Below, one piece after another: positions 44,387 through 53,109 of a stretch of 64,000 bases of DNA. Both the position numbers and the translations under genes were made by a program. Location: contig CAYZVJ010000001.1 in assembly GCA_964481765.1 (NCBI GenBank), positions 1-64,000 on the forward strand, written 5' to 3'. The stretch is from G020353115 sp964481765. Lineage in GTDB: Bacteria; Bacteroidota; Bacteroidia; Bacteroidales; VadinHA17. Under the pieces are notes generated by a model. It was not told the DNA's origin, did no database searches, and saw only the letters and a list, made by a program, of their open reading frames with translations. Each line of letters starts with the position of its first letter. The stretch's first letter is position 1.

Positions 44387-44686
44387 ATGGAAATAAATAA
44401 CCTTACCCCGCAACAACTGGAAAAAGCAGCCAATATGCTTAAAGCCATTGCTCATCCGATGAGAATAGCCATTTTAAGTTACCTGGAAGAAGGCAAGAAG
44501 CTAACGGTGACAGAAATACATGAGCTACTCAACATTGAACAATCCACCACTTCGCATCATCTGGGAATTTTAAAAGATAAGGGTGTGCTCCTATCAAAAC
44601 GGGATGGTAAAAACACCTATTATTTTCTGAAGCACAATAATTTGAGACAAATAGTCGAGTGTGTCAGCCAATGTTGTGATCGTTGA
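44387..44686 (+). CDS. ArsR/SmtB-family winged-helix regulator
   Basis: 99 residues. ArsR-type DNA-binding features are LKAIAHPMRIAILSYLEE, VTEIHELLNIEQSTTSHHLGILKDKGVL and KRDGKNTYYFL. The usual ELCVCDL metal site in the recognition helix is absent; the only cysteines are near the C-terminus (ECVSQCC), which could form a different sensing site or none. Targets are unknown; the divergent polyprenyl synthase gene and itself are candidates. Confidence 0.88.
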   Translation: MEINNLTPQQLEKAANMLKAIAHPMRIAILSYLEEGKKLTVTEIHELLNIEQSTTSHHLGILKDKGVLLSKRDGKNTYYFLKHNNLRQIVECVSQCCDR

Positions 44687-44830
44687 ACAGCAAATCCCTT
44701 TCTTCCCATCCACATCCCCATCCCTAACGCTTAACCATGCGGACCTGATCAGAACCATAATCGACGTGCTTTTTATCTGTTATTACCCCTGTATACCGGT
44801 ACGTGACGATCAATATTGACAATTTGATGT

Positions 44831-44838
44831 TATATTTG
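44831..44838 (+). promoter_or_regulatory. Candidate -7 element for the 6-carboxytetrahydropterin synthase gene
   Basis: TATATTTG matches TAnnTTTG and lies about 56 bases before the ATG at 44895. No convincing -33 element at the expected spacing. The upstream 44687-44894 stretch (208 bases) contains no other gene I can support. Confidence 0.3.
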
Positions 44839-44894
44839 TTCCTGAAGAGAGAAATTCGGTATACTGAAGACCGTGGCATCCATTACGTAAAACC

Positions 44895-45344
44895 ATGACA
44901 AGAATACGCATTACAAAACAGTTTACATTTGAAATGGCCCATGCTTTGTGGAATTATGATGGACCATGTAAAAATGTTCATGGACACTCCTATAAGTTAT
45001 ATGTAACAGTTGTTGGGACACCCATTGATGATAAGAAGAACAGGAAAAACGGGATGGTTATGGATTTCGGCGATTTGAAGAAAATTGTAGAGGAGGAAAT
45101 TATTAATCGGTATGATCACGCCGTGGTGATTTGCCGGGATGCTCCCCACCACATGCTGAAAAACATTGAACAGATGTTTGAGAAATATGATGTTATGGAT
45201 TGTCAGCCCACCTGCGAAAACCTGGTATTTCATTTCGCCGGGAGACTGAAAAACAGGCTACCACAACACCTTAAGCTATATCGCATTCGCCTAGACGAGA
45301 CAGCCACCTCTTTTGCGGAATGGTACGCAGATGATAATGAATAA
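44895..45344 (+). CDS. 6-carboxytetrahydropterin synthase (QueD-like)
   Basis: 149 residues. The PTPS/QueD family zinc motif is FEMAHALWNYDGPCKNVHGHSYKLYVTV, read in pieces as FEMAHALWNYDGPC and KNVHGHSYKL: His at 18-19 region and HGH form the zinc site, and the nearby Cys is catalytic. MVMDFGDLKKIVEE and YDHAVV follow. It makes the pterin precursor of queuosine and 7-deazaguanine compounds from dihydroneopterin triphosphate. queC, queE and folE are not adjacent. It precedes polA by 40 bases. Confidence 0.9.
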   Translation: MTRIRITKQFTFEMAHALWNYDGPCKNVHGHSYKLYVTVVGTPIDDKKNRKNGMVMDFGDLKKIVEEEIINRYDHAVVICRDAPHHMLKNIEQMFEKYDVMDCQPTCENLVFHFAGRLKNRLPQHLKLYRIRLDETATSFAEWYADDNE

Positions 45345-45384
45345 ATCCAACCCAACGGGATAAGGATCGAGATACGCTGGAAAC

Positions 45385-48177
45385 ATGAAGGAAAAAGAAG
45401 ATGAAAATCAGAAGCGGTTATTTTTATTGGATGCATATGCATTGATATTCAGGGCTTATTATGCATTTATCAAAAATCCGAGATACAATTCCAGGGGACT
45501 TAACACCTCGGCCATCCTGGGATTTGTCAACACACTGGAGGAACTGTTGCAGAAGGAAAATCCATCACATATTGCGGTTGTTTTTGATCCTCCATCACCC
45601 ACTTTCAGGCACGAACTATACGAAGAATATAAGGCGAATCGTGAAGCCACCCCGGAAGACATTAAAAAATCGGTCCCGCTCATCAAGGAACTGATTGAAG
45701 GATTCCGGATACCGGTGATTGAAACACCCGGGTTTGAAGCAGATGATGTCATCGGTACACTCGCTAAAAAAGCGGAAGAAAAGGGATTTTCTACTTTTAT
45801 GGTTACACCGGATAAAGATTTTGCACAACTGATTACCGACCGTATTTTCATGTATAAACCAAGAAAGGGAAGAGGTGATGCTGAGATCTGGGGACCACAA
45901 CAGGTCAGGGAAAAATTTCACGTGGAACACCCAGAACAAGTCGTTGATATACTGGCACTTTGGGGTGACTCTGCCGATAATATTCCGGGAGCTCCCGGTG
46001 TGGGAGAAAAAACATCTCAAAAACTAATTCAAGAATTTGGTTCCATTGCGGAACTGTTAAAACAGACAGAGAAGTTGAAAGGACAACTGAGGGAGAATAT
46101 TGAGAATAACAGGGAACAGATAGAGCTTTCAAAACAGCTAGCTACCATTGCATTGGATGCGCCGGTAGATTTTGATGAATCGCAATTCCGGAAAAAGGAA
46201 CCGGACAAAACCCGGTTACGTGAATTGTTCGATATGCTAGAGTTTAAAACCATTGCCAGGAGAATTTTGGATGAGGGAAGGGGTGATGAAACAGAGAAGA
46301 AACCGTTTCAACCCTCATTATTTGATGGGGGATGGAAAGAAATTGTTCCAACCGCTTCTTCTGCCAATAACATATCCAATGTAACTCATCACTATGCCAT
46401 CGTGGATACCATTGAATTGGTGGAAGCGGTTGTGCGTGAAATGAGCCAGAAGGATGAATTTTGTTTTGACACAGAAACAACCGGGCTGGACATCCTGGAT
46501 GCTGAACTGGTCGGTATTGCCTTCTCGGCAAAGGAGCATGAGGCAAGCTATATTCCGATACCAACAGAAAAGGAGCAGGCAAACCATTTTCTCGACAAAC
46601 TGAAGCCGCTGTTTGAAAATCCCGGGATCAGAAAAATTGGGCAAAACCTGAAATATGATATCCAGATTCTGAAAAACTACGGGATTGATGTTGACGGCGA
46701 ACTGTTTGATACCATGTTGGCCCATTATCTGATCCAACCGGAACGCAGACACAACCTGAACTATCTTTCTGAATCATACCTTCAGTATACGCCGGTAGAA
46801 ATCGAAGAGTTAATCGGCTCAAAAGCGAAAACACAGGTTAGTATGAGATCGGTACCGGTTACAAAAGTTGCTGAATACGCCGGTGAGGATGCTGATCTTA
46901 CCTGGCAACTGAAGGAAATCCTGACGCAAGAATTAAAAGAACATGATCTTTGGGGTTTGGCAGAGGGTATTGAAATGCCGCTGATCTATGTTCTGGCTGC
47001 TATGGAACGGTGCGGTGTCCGATTGGATAAAAAAGTGTTGAACCGGTACGCAACAGTCTTGCAAAAAGAAATGGCATTCCTGGAGAAGGAAATTTATGAC
47101 CTGGCAGGAATTGAATTCAATATTGCATCACCGAAACAACTTGGAGAGATCCTGTTTGAGCGGCTGAAAATCACGGATAAACCCCAAAGAACGAAAACAA
47201 AACAATACTCCACCAGCGAGGACATCCTTTCACGCCTGACCGATAAACACCCCATCGTAGCAAAAGTACTGGAACACCGATCCATGAAAAAGCTATTATC
47301 GACTTACGTGGAAGTGTTACCCGGATTGGTGCATCCTGAAACAGGGAAAATCCATACTTCCTTCAACCAGGCTGTCGCCGCAACCGGAAGACTTAGCTCC
47401 AATAATCCAAATCTTCAGAATATTCCGGTCCGGGATGAAAGAGGAAGGGAGATCAGGAAAGCATTCATCCCTTCAGATGAAGAACATATCTTGTTTTCAG
47501 CCGATTATTCTCAGATCGAGTTACGGCTCATGGCCCACATGAGCAGAGACACAAATATGATTGAGGCATTTTTATCCAATGAAGATATCCACAGAGCAAC
47601 GGCAGCAAAAATCCATGGGATCCCCTTAGACCAGGTTAGCCCGAAAATGAGGAATCAGGCTAAAACAGCAAATTTTGGCATTATATACGGTATTTCCTCT
47701 TTCGGGTTAGCACAACGATTGAATATTTCCAGACAAGAGGCGAACGAATTGATCCGGGAATATTTCAACAATTATCCCGATGTGAAAACCTATATGATCA
47801 ATAGCATTATTCAGGCAAGGGAATCGGGTTATGTTAAAACCATTATGGGGAGAAGAAGGTATTTGCCGGATATCCGATCCAGGAATTCAGTGGTTCGGGG
47901 AATGGCAGAGAGAAATGCAATTAATGCCCCCATTCAAGGCTCTGCTGCCGATATTATAAAGCTCGCAATGATACGGATTCATCAGCAAATGAAGCAAAAC
48001 AAACTGCGGTCGAAAATGATTCTTCAGGTGCATGATGAATTGATCTTTGATGTGCACCGGCCAGAATTGGAGCCGGTAAAAGAGATCGTATTGAGCAATA
48101 TGGAAAAGGCAGTGGATCTGGAAGTGCCCCTCACGGTTGATTGGGGAACAGGAGAAAACTGGCTTGAGGCACATTAA
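45385..48177 (+). CDS. polA: DNA polymerase I
   Basis: 930 residues with three domains. The 5'-3' exonuclease (about 1-300) has LFLLDAYALIFRAYYAF, FEADDVIGTLA and GDSADNIPGAPGVGEKT. The 3'-5' exonuclease domain has intact FDTETTGLD (about residue 359) with GQNLKYDIQIL and AGEDADLTWQL, so proofreading should be active. The polymerase has FSADYSQIELRLMAHMS (about 703), MRNQAKTANFGIIYGIS (fingers) and LQVHDELIFDV (about 880). It fills gaps in repair and replaces RNA primers. The parS-like palindrome at 45914-45929 is inside its exonuclease region. Confidence 0.97.
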   Translation: MKEKEDENQKRLFLLDAYALIFRAYYAFIKNPRYNSRGLNTSAILGFVNTLEELLQKENPSHIAVVFDPPSPTFRHELYEEYKANREATPEDIKKSVPLIKELIEGFRIPVIETPGFEADDVIGTLAKKAEEKGFSTFMVTPDKDFAQLITDRIFMYKPRKGRGDAEIWGPQQVREKFHVEHPEQVVDILALWGDSADNIPGAPGVGEKTSQKLIQEFGSIAELLKQTEKLKGQLRENIENNREQIELSKQLATIALDAPVDFDESQFRKKEPDKTRLRELFDMLEFKTIARRILDEGRGDETEKKPFQPSLFDGGWKEIVPTASSANNISNVTHHYAIVDTIELVEAVVREMSQKDEFCFDTETTGLDILDAELVGIAFSAKEHEASYIPIPTEKEQANHFLDKLKPLFENPGIRKIGQNLKYDIQILKNYGIDVDGELFDTMLAHYLIQPERRHNLNYLSESYLQYTPVEIEELIGSKAKTQVSMRSVPVTKVAEYAGEDADLTWQLKEILTQELKEHDLWGLAEGIEMPLIYVLAAMERCGVRLDKKVLNRYATVLQKEMAFLEKEIYDLAGIEFNIASPKQLGEILFERLKITDKPQRTKTKQYSTSEDILSRLTDKHPIVAKVLEHRSMKKLLSTYVEVLPGLVHPETGKIHTSFNQAVAATGRLSSNNPNLQNIPVRDERGREIRKAFIPSDEEHILFSADYSQIELRLMAHMSRDTNMIEAFLSNEDIHRATAAKIHGIPLDQVSPKMRNQAKTANFGIIYGISSFGLAQRLNISRQEANELIREYFNNYPDVKTYMINSIIQARESGYVKTIMGRRRYLPDIRSRNSVVRGMAERNAINAPIQGSAADIIKLAMIRIHQQMKQNKLRSKMILQVHDELIFDVHRPELEPVKEIVLSNMEKAVDLEVPLTVDWGTGENWLEAH
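45914..45929. promoter_or_regulatory. Near-match parS site inside polA
   Basis: AATTTCACGTGGAACA differs from the perfect palindrome at 39694-39709 at positions 1, 2 and 5. The core 14 bases TTTCACGTGGAACA are intact, and position 5 is variable in the ParB consensus. It lies about 6.2 kb from the perfect site. ParB sites often occur as scattered copies near the origin, some within genes, so a second weaker site is plausible. Confidence 0.5.
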
Positions 48178-48374
48178 CCCCCACAGCTGTTTTAGAGCCT
48201 CATGAGGGACGACTACACTGGAGACGGGTAAACTACCATCGGTTGAAGATCGTTCAAAATAACGCATATTATGGCTTCTACGGCAGGAGTTTGACGTGGG
48301 TTCTGCATTACATTGAGACAAAATGGGCCCCCAATAAAAACAGTTTTGTACTTTAATCCTCGAAACCTTTTATC
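48178..48374. other. Intergenic region between polA and the MoaD-like gene
   Basis: About 197 bases. I see no convincing gene, tRNA, riboswitch or strong terminator hairpin here; it should contain the polA terminator and the promoter of the MoaD-like gene. Confidence 0.4.
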
Positions 48375-48608
48375 ATGAAAATAACGGTACTGTTTTTTGG
48401 AGTGCTGACTGAAATTATTACCAGAAACAGGCTTGCCATTCACGGTGTGAAAAACGTGGAGGACCTGAAAAGGCAATTGATAGAAAAGTACCCGGAATTG
48501 CAGCGGTATGTTTACCGGGTGTTTGTGAATAAAGAATTGATTGCCGGTAACAAATCCCTGAACGATGGGGATGAGGTTGCCCTGATACCGCCTTTTGCCG
48601 GAGGGTAG
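48375..48608 (+). CDS. MoaD/ThiS-family sulfur-carrier protein
   Basis: 77 residues with the ubiquitin-like fold expected of MoaD (MKITVLFFGVLTEI, VEDLKRQLIEKYPEL, DGDEVALIPPFAGG). The C-terminal Gly-Gly, the site of thiocarboxylate formation, is intact. MoaD supplies sulfur for molybdopterin synthesis together with MoaE; no other molybdenum-cofactor gene is nearby. ThiS or another sulfur carrier is possible, but IPPFAGG favours MoaD. Confidence 0.85.
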   Translation: MKITVLFFGVLTEIITRNRLAIHGVKNVEDLKRQLIEKYPELQRYVYRVFVNKELIAGNKSLNDGDEVALIPPFAGG

Positions 48609-48621
48609 GCAGTGTAACTAT

Positions 48622-50319
48622 CTATTTTGCTTCAGCAACGATATGGGGAGCAGTGATCAGCAATATTGAGTAATATTGATCCTGATCCATTAGTACCCCG
48701 GAGGCACGAAGTAGTTGCTCGTCGTGTGAGAGAGAAGCATGAATTTTGCCGCCCTGGTAATAATAACGACCGGCGATCTCTTCTTTCAGCAGTTCCAGGA
48801 TCTCATCCCGGAATGTTTCAAGGTCTTTGTATTTATCGTGGGTCAGTTTTTCTTTTAACAGGCGAAACTCCTCTTTTGACCGATCAAAATATTGCTCTTT
48901 TTTTGCCATTTCTTCAAGTTTCTTCAGGGCATTTTCGGATTGGGTGTTGTAATCAAATTCCCTGCTGTCGATAAACTGAATAAAATCTTCATAATCCTCA
49001 TCAGAAATCGAAAAACTGTCGGGAGGTGTAATGGAATCGTGTAGAATGGCATATTGCGTCGCAAAATCGAAGATGAGAAAACGGGAATACAGCTCGACGG
49101 TTATTTGACTTACGGTTTCCGGATTGGCTTGAACATCGGGCACAATACCCCCGCCATCGTATACCGGTCTACCATGTTTTGTTGTGTATTCCGCAATCAA
49201 AGAGTCGGGGATAGTTCCCACACTGCCATCTTCATTCCGGTTTGAATAGTCGAGTGCCTGAATGCATCTTCCACTGGGGATGTAATATTTTGCTGTGGTC
49301 ACTTTCAGCTGGCTGTTGTAACTTAATGGTCTTGTGGTTTGAACAAGTCCTTTGCCGAAGGTTCTCTCTCCGACAATGATTCCACGGTCAAGGTCCTGTA
49401 TTGCTCCGGCTACGATTTCAGATGAAGAAGCCGAGCTCCGATTCACCAAAACGGCGATGGGGATGACGGTATCGATAGCTGCTTCGGTGGTGACATAACG
49501 CTGATCATACTCCTTTACTTTGCCCCGGGTGCTGACGATTTCATTTCCTTCGGGGATAAACAGATTGGCGACAGAAACAGCTTCCAGCAGCAAACCTCCC
49601 GGATTGCCCCTTAAATCGAGAACCAAACCGTTCAGATCCTGTTTGCTTTTAAGGGAGACCAATGCGTTTTTTACCTCTGTGCTGGCACCCATGGTAAAGT
49701 TATTTAACCGGATATAACCGATATTCTGATCCAGCATGCCATAATAGGGAACGCTCTTGATCTGGATTTTTTTACGAACCAACGTTTTCACGAAGGGTTG
49801 ATTCATGCCGGGGCGTTGAATTGTAATCTCCAGTTGGGTTCCCGGCAGACCTTTTAACAGATCACTGATTTTTGAAACATCAAGCCCACGGGTTGATTTC
49901 CCATCCACCGCTACGATCAGATCGCCCGTTTTCAAATTGGCTCTATCGGCAGGAAAATTTTGATACACTTCGGAAATGACGGCATACTCACCACTGCTTC
50001 TGATCAGAGAACCAATCCCGCCATATTCCCCGGTTGTTAGCAATTGCAGGTCTTCCAGTTCCGATTCCGGAATGTACACAGTATAAGGATCCAATGTTTT
50101 CAGCATCTCATCAATGCTGGTTGTTATTAATTTTTCCGGATCCGTTTCATCGACATAATATAGATTAAGTTCCCGGAAAAGAGAGGTATATATTTCTATA
50201 TTTTTAACCAGTTTAAAATCGTTACTCTCTGAAAAGGCAAGAATGAACAGCGAAACAAAGATCAACATACCTCCCGTCAGTGTTACCTTCCGTCTCGTTA
50301 AGAATTCAACAGTTTTCAT
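48622..50319 (-). CDS. S41-family C-terminal processing peptidase
   Basis: About 565 residues from ATG 50317-50319 (MKTVEFLTRRK), preferred over an upstream in-frame ATG that adds 19 residues before the membrane anchor. It has an N-terminal membrane anchor (about 12-30), then a PDZ domain (about 115-185; GEYGGIGSLI, PADRANLKTGDLIVAVDG). The S41 protease core has LDLRGNPGGLLLEAV, the catalytic Ser in SSASSSEIVAGAIQD and the catalytic Lys in ERTFGKGLVQTT. The C-terminal extension is helical. It is a periplasmic tail-specific protease of the CtpA type. Confidence 0.93.
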   Translation of the reverse strand: MKTVEFLTRRKVTLTGGMLIFVSLFILAFSESNDFKLVKNIEIYTSLFRELNLYYVDETDPEKLITTSIDEMLKTLDPYTVYIPESELEDLQLLTTGEYGGIGSLIRSSGEYAVISEVYQNFPADRANLKTGDLIVAVDGKSTRGLDVSKISDLLKGLPGTQLEITIQRPGMNQPFVKTLVRKKIQIKSVPYYGMLDQNIGYIRLNNFTMGASTEVKNALVSLKSKQDLNGLVLDLRGNPGGLLLEAVSVANLFIPEGNEIVSTRGKVKEYDQRYVTTEAAIDTVIPIAVLVNRSSASSSEIVAGAIQDLDRGIIVGERTFGKGLVQTTRPLSYNSQLKVTTAKYYIPSGRCIQALDYSNRNEDGSVGTIPDSLIAEYTTKHGRPVYDGGGIVPDVQANPETVSQITVELYSRFLIFDFATQYAILHDSITPPDSFSISDEDYEDFIQFIDSREFDYNTQSENALKKLEEMAKKEQYFDRSKEEFRLLKEKLTHDKYKDLETFRDEILELLKEEIAGRYYYQGGKIHASLSHDEQLLRASGVLMDQDQYYSILLITAPHIVAEAK

Positions 50320-50423
50320 ATGCATGCATTTTTCTGCAATAATCCGGCAATCATTTGGAAATGCAAAGATAAACAATCTGTCGTGATAACGTCTAATTAT
50401 TGTATCCTAAAAGGGTGAAACGC

Positions 50424-50645
50424 TCAGGGCACGGGATCGTTCCCATGGCCACCCCACGGGTGACACCGCATGATCCGTTTCAGGCAGAGCCACCCTCCCT
50501 TGAAGGGACCATGTTTCCCGATTGCCTCGATGCAATAATTGGAGCAGGTTGGAGTAAACCGGCAGGTAGCCGGGAATAACGGCGATATCAGGTACTGGTA
50601 TACTTTTACCAGACCGATCATCATTATGCTAAGCGGATTTCTCAT
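50424..50645 (-). CDS. yidD: Membrane protein insertion efficiency factor YidD
   Basis: About 73 residues from ATG 50643-50645 (MRNPLSIMMIGLVKVY), the conserved start; an in-frame ATG further upstream adds nine residues. The family signature QYLISPLFPATCRFTPTCSNY (split here as QYLISPLFPATC and RFTPTCSNY) and the ending MRCHPWGGHGNDPVP are clear. The start overlaps the rnpA end by 17 bases, the usual rnpA-yidD arrangement. It assists YidC-dependent insertion of membrane proteins. Confidence 0.95.
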   Translation of the reverse strand: MRNPLSIMMIGLVKVYQYLISPLFPATCRFTPTCSNYCIEAIGKHGPFKGGWLCLKRIMRCHPWGGHGNDPVP

Positions 50646-51018
50646 GGTGAGTGATAAGCTGCTGCAGGGCAATGATTAATTTTTCCTTAATCATGGAATA
50701 TGAAAGCACTTCATCTGAGATGTAGACAAGCAGAATAGAGAGCTTCTTCCCTTTGGCAGAAAGGGGTTCAAACAACTCCTTGTGCTTGCGGTAGGCTTCT
50801 CTGATCCTTCGTTTGATCAGGTTACGAACAACCGCCTTTTTAAACCGTTTTTTAGATACGGAGAAAGCAACCTGAACAGGAGACTGACTTTTTTCTGATT
50901 CAGACATCCAATAAATCCGGAAGGGATAGGTTGTGTGAGTTCTTCCGGATTCCAGCAGTTGGCCGATCTTTCGCTGACTGGTTAAACGCTCTGCTTTTTT
51001 GAAGGTGAATTTTTTCAT
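50629..51018 (-). CDS. rnpA: Ribonuclease P protein component
   Basis: 129 residues. RnpA features are FKKAERLTSQRKIGQLLESG, VQVAFSVSKKRFKKAVVRNLIKRRIREAYRKHK (basic RNR motif; here split as FKKAVVRNLIKRRIREAYRK) and LLVYISDE. It binds the RNA subunit to form RNase P, which matures tRNA 5' ends. rpmH is not adjacent upstream; instead hemD lies 43 bases away on the same strand. Confidence 0.95.
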   Translation of the reverse strand: MKKFTFKKAERLTSQRKIGQLLESGRTHTTYPFRIYWMSESEKSQSPVQVAFSVSKKRFKKAVVRNLIKRRIREAYRKHKELFEPLSAKGKKLSILLVYISDEVLSYSMIKEKLIIALQQLITHHEKSA

Positions 51019-51061
51019 CTTTCAGAACATTTCAACCGGCATGATCCCCCAAAAAAATGGA

Positions 51062-51814
51062 TTATTTGCAATTTTTATTATGCTCCTTGATGTACTGTTC
51101 CAGCGCCATGGTCATGCTGGGAGCCTCTGGATTGGGGGCTTCAATATCAAGGCGTAATCCCGCATCAAGAACAGCCCTTGTTGTGGTTGGGCCAAAAGCT
51201 GCAATTTTTGTGTTATTCTGCTTAAAATCAGGAAAATTCTGTAACAGGGATTTTATCCCGGAGGGGCTGAAAAAAACCAGAACATCATAATTTACATTGG
51301 ACAGATCGGAGAGATCACTGCAAACCGTTTTATACAAGATTGCAATGGAAAAGAAGATCTTATGCTTATTCAATAACGCTGGAATTTCTGGTTTGTGTTG
51401 ATCAGACAGCGGAACAAAGAACTTTTCATCCTTATGTTTAAGAATAAGATCCAATAACCCGGTAAAATTATTGTGTCCGTAAAAAATTTTTCTCTTTCGG
51501 TAGACAATGTATTTTTGGAGGTAGAACGCAATCGATTCTGAAACACAAAAATATTTCATCGAATCCGGAATGGTTAAACGCATCTCTTCACTGATCCGGA
51601 AGAAGTGGTCTATTGCCGTTTTACTGGTAAAAACGACAGCAGTATGGCTTAAAATATCAGTTCGCGTTTGCCTAAAATCTTTTACCGAAACCCCCTCAAC
51701 ATGAATAAATGGCCTGAAATCAATTTTCAGGCTGTTCAGCTTGGCTAAGTCGAAATAGGGGGATTTTTCATTCTCTGGTTCGGGTTGAGAGACAAGTATT
51801 TTTTTGATTTTCAA
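51062..51814 (-). CDS. hemD: Uroporphyrinogen-III synthase
   Basis: 250 residues. HemD is poorly conserved; this protein shows KKILVSQPEPENEKSPYFDLAK at the start, VVFTSKTAIDHFF, a middle FVPLSDQHKP and a late VNYDVLVFFSPSGIKSLLQNF plus IAAFGPTTTRAVLDAGL, matching the two-domain HemD fold and its tyrosine/serine loop pattern. It makes uroporphyrinogen III for heme and other tetrapyrroles. The adjacent DUF4271 gene is the usual Bacteroidota neighbour. Confidence 0.88.
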   Translation of the reverse strand: MKIKKILVSQPEPENEKSPYFDLAKLNSLKIDFRPFIHVEGVSVKDFRQTRTDILSHTAVVFTSKTAIDHFFRISEEMRLTIPDSMKYFCVSESIAFYLQKYIVYRKRKIFYGHNNFTGLLDLILKHKDEKFFVPLSDQHKPEIPALLNKHKIFFSIAILYKTVCSDLSDLSNVNYDVLVFFSPSGIKSLLQNFPDFKQNNTKIAAFGPTTTRAVLDAGLRLDIEAPNPEAPSMTMALEQYIKEHNKNCK

Positions 51815-51861
51815 AACGCAAAATTTTAATTTTACTATCTCTATATCAAAAACTTACAATA

Positions 51862-53028
51862 CTACACCAATAATCCAGATAGCTTAAGAAATAGAAGTAT
51901 TGGCAAAAATTCCAGGGCACAAAGGTATAAAATCCAATATAATATTGAAACTCCTTCCCGGATAAAAATTTGAAATCCCCGAAACAATCGGAGAATGTAG
52001 GCTAAAAAAATCAGGACCATTCCGGTATACAGAAACAGGGGCAATACGGTATCCGATATATACACCATACCAAGTACAACCGGGAACAGGACAAGGCCGA
52101 GGTTCCGGTTAAACAGGAACACCGTATGGGTGTATTCGGCAAATGTTTTTTGGGTTAGTGATATAACTCCGAGAAGATATAAGACGATCGATTTTACAGC
52201 ATAGAGTGCAATGATAAGGACGGTCAGAATAACATATACGCTGAAACTGCCCAACCGGCCAATTTCGATCTTCAGATAGGTTAACGTAAGGTAAAGGTAG
52301 AGTCCGGTATTCAGGTAAAAGATAACGTTCAGACCCAATGCCACACGGGTTGAAACGCTGCTCCGGTCACGGAAAAGATTATAGGAAACCTGTTGATTGA
52401 TTAATGCCCCGACAGTGGGGGAGAGAAATTTGTTATAAAACAGCCGGATCCAGGCCAGAACGATAAATGAGATAAGAAAAACCCCGAGAAACCAGTCCTG
52501 GGACACATCCATTTTTTCCTTTTCACCCAACCCCCTTTCAGCTTCTTTCTGTAACCATACCGTTTTTTTCTCTGTTTTCGCTGTATCACCGGTTTCCACA
52601 CGATCTTCAATGAAAACCGGTTTGCCCTCTTCCTTTTCCAGATAGGAATAACGGGGCAGGTTCAATGAAAACTCCGGAAGGGGTAAAAAAGAGAGGGAAT
52701 CTACTGATATGATTACATGGCTTGAATCAAGCAAGACCAACGGTTCGGGCTCAACCTCTTGAATGATACGAAAAGAAGGTCTTTGTGGCTGTCGGGCAAG
52801 TGAATCGAGGGTGTCCTGATGGCGATTGCTTCGTTCAAAAAGTGACTGAATATCCTCCGGTGAGAATTGCCGGATTGACAGTGAATCGTTCGCTTTTTGG
52901 ATGGAATCCTGGCCCGCTTTCATGGCGGTGCTATCCTGAGATACACCGGATTGAATGGTATCCTGCAGGCTTATTATCCATGTTGAAGCTGGATTGGTTT
53001 GATGCTTTTTCTGGTCGTTCACCAACAT
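51862..53028 (-). CDS. DUF4271 membrane protein
   Basis: 388 residues. An N-terminal low-complexity, probably extracytoplasmic segment (about 1-170, rich in Ser, Asp, Gln and Pro) is followed by six or so membrane helices (about 175-385), with FLISFIVLAWIRLFYNKFL and LYLTLTYLKIEIGRLGSF. DUF4271 is common in Bacteroidota next to hemD; its function is unknown. It begins 49 bases before hemD on the same strand and may be cotranscribed with it. Confidence 0.8.
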   Translation of the reverse strand: MLVNDQKKHQTNPASTWIISLQDTIQSGVSQDSTAMKAGQDSIQKANDSLSIRQFSPEDIQSLFERSNRHQDTLDSLARQPQRPSFRIIQEVEPEPLVLLDSSHVIISVDSLSFLPLPEFSLNLPRYSYLEKEEGKPVFIEDRVETGDTAKTEKKTVWLQKEAERGLGEKEKMDVSQDWFLGVFLISFIVLAWIRLFYNKFLSPTVGALINQQVSYNLFRDRSSVSTRVALGLNVIFYLNTGLYLYLTLTYLKIEIGRLGSFSVYVILTVLIIALYAVKSIVLYLLGVISLTQKTFAEYTHTVFLFNRNLGLVLFPVVLGMVYISDTVLPLFLYTGMVLIFLAYILRLFRGFQIFIREGVSILYWILYLCALEFLPILLFLKLSGLLV

Positions 53029-53109
53029 CGGTTTCTCAGATAAATAATGGGCAAAGATAAATCAATTCGCTGAGAATATTCTTTCATGCTTTGGTATGGA
53101 ATTGTGGGA

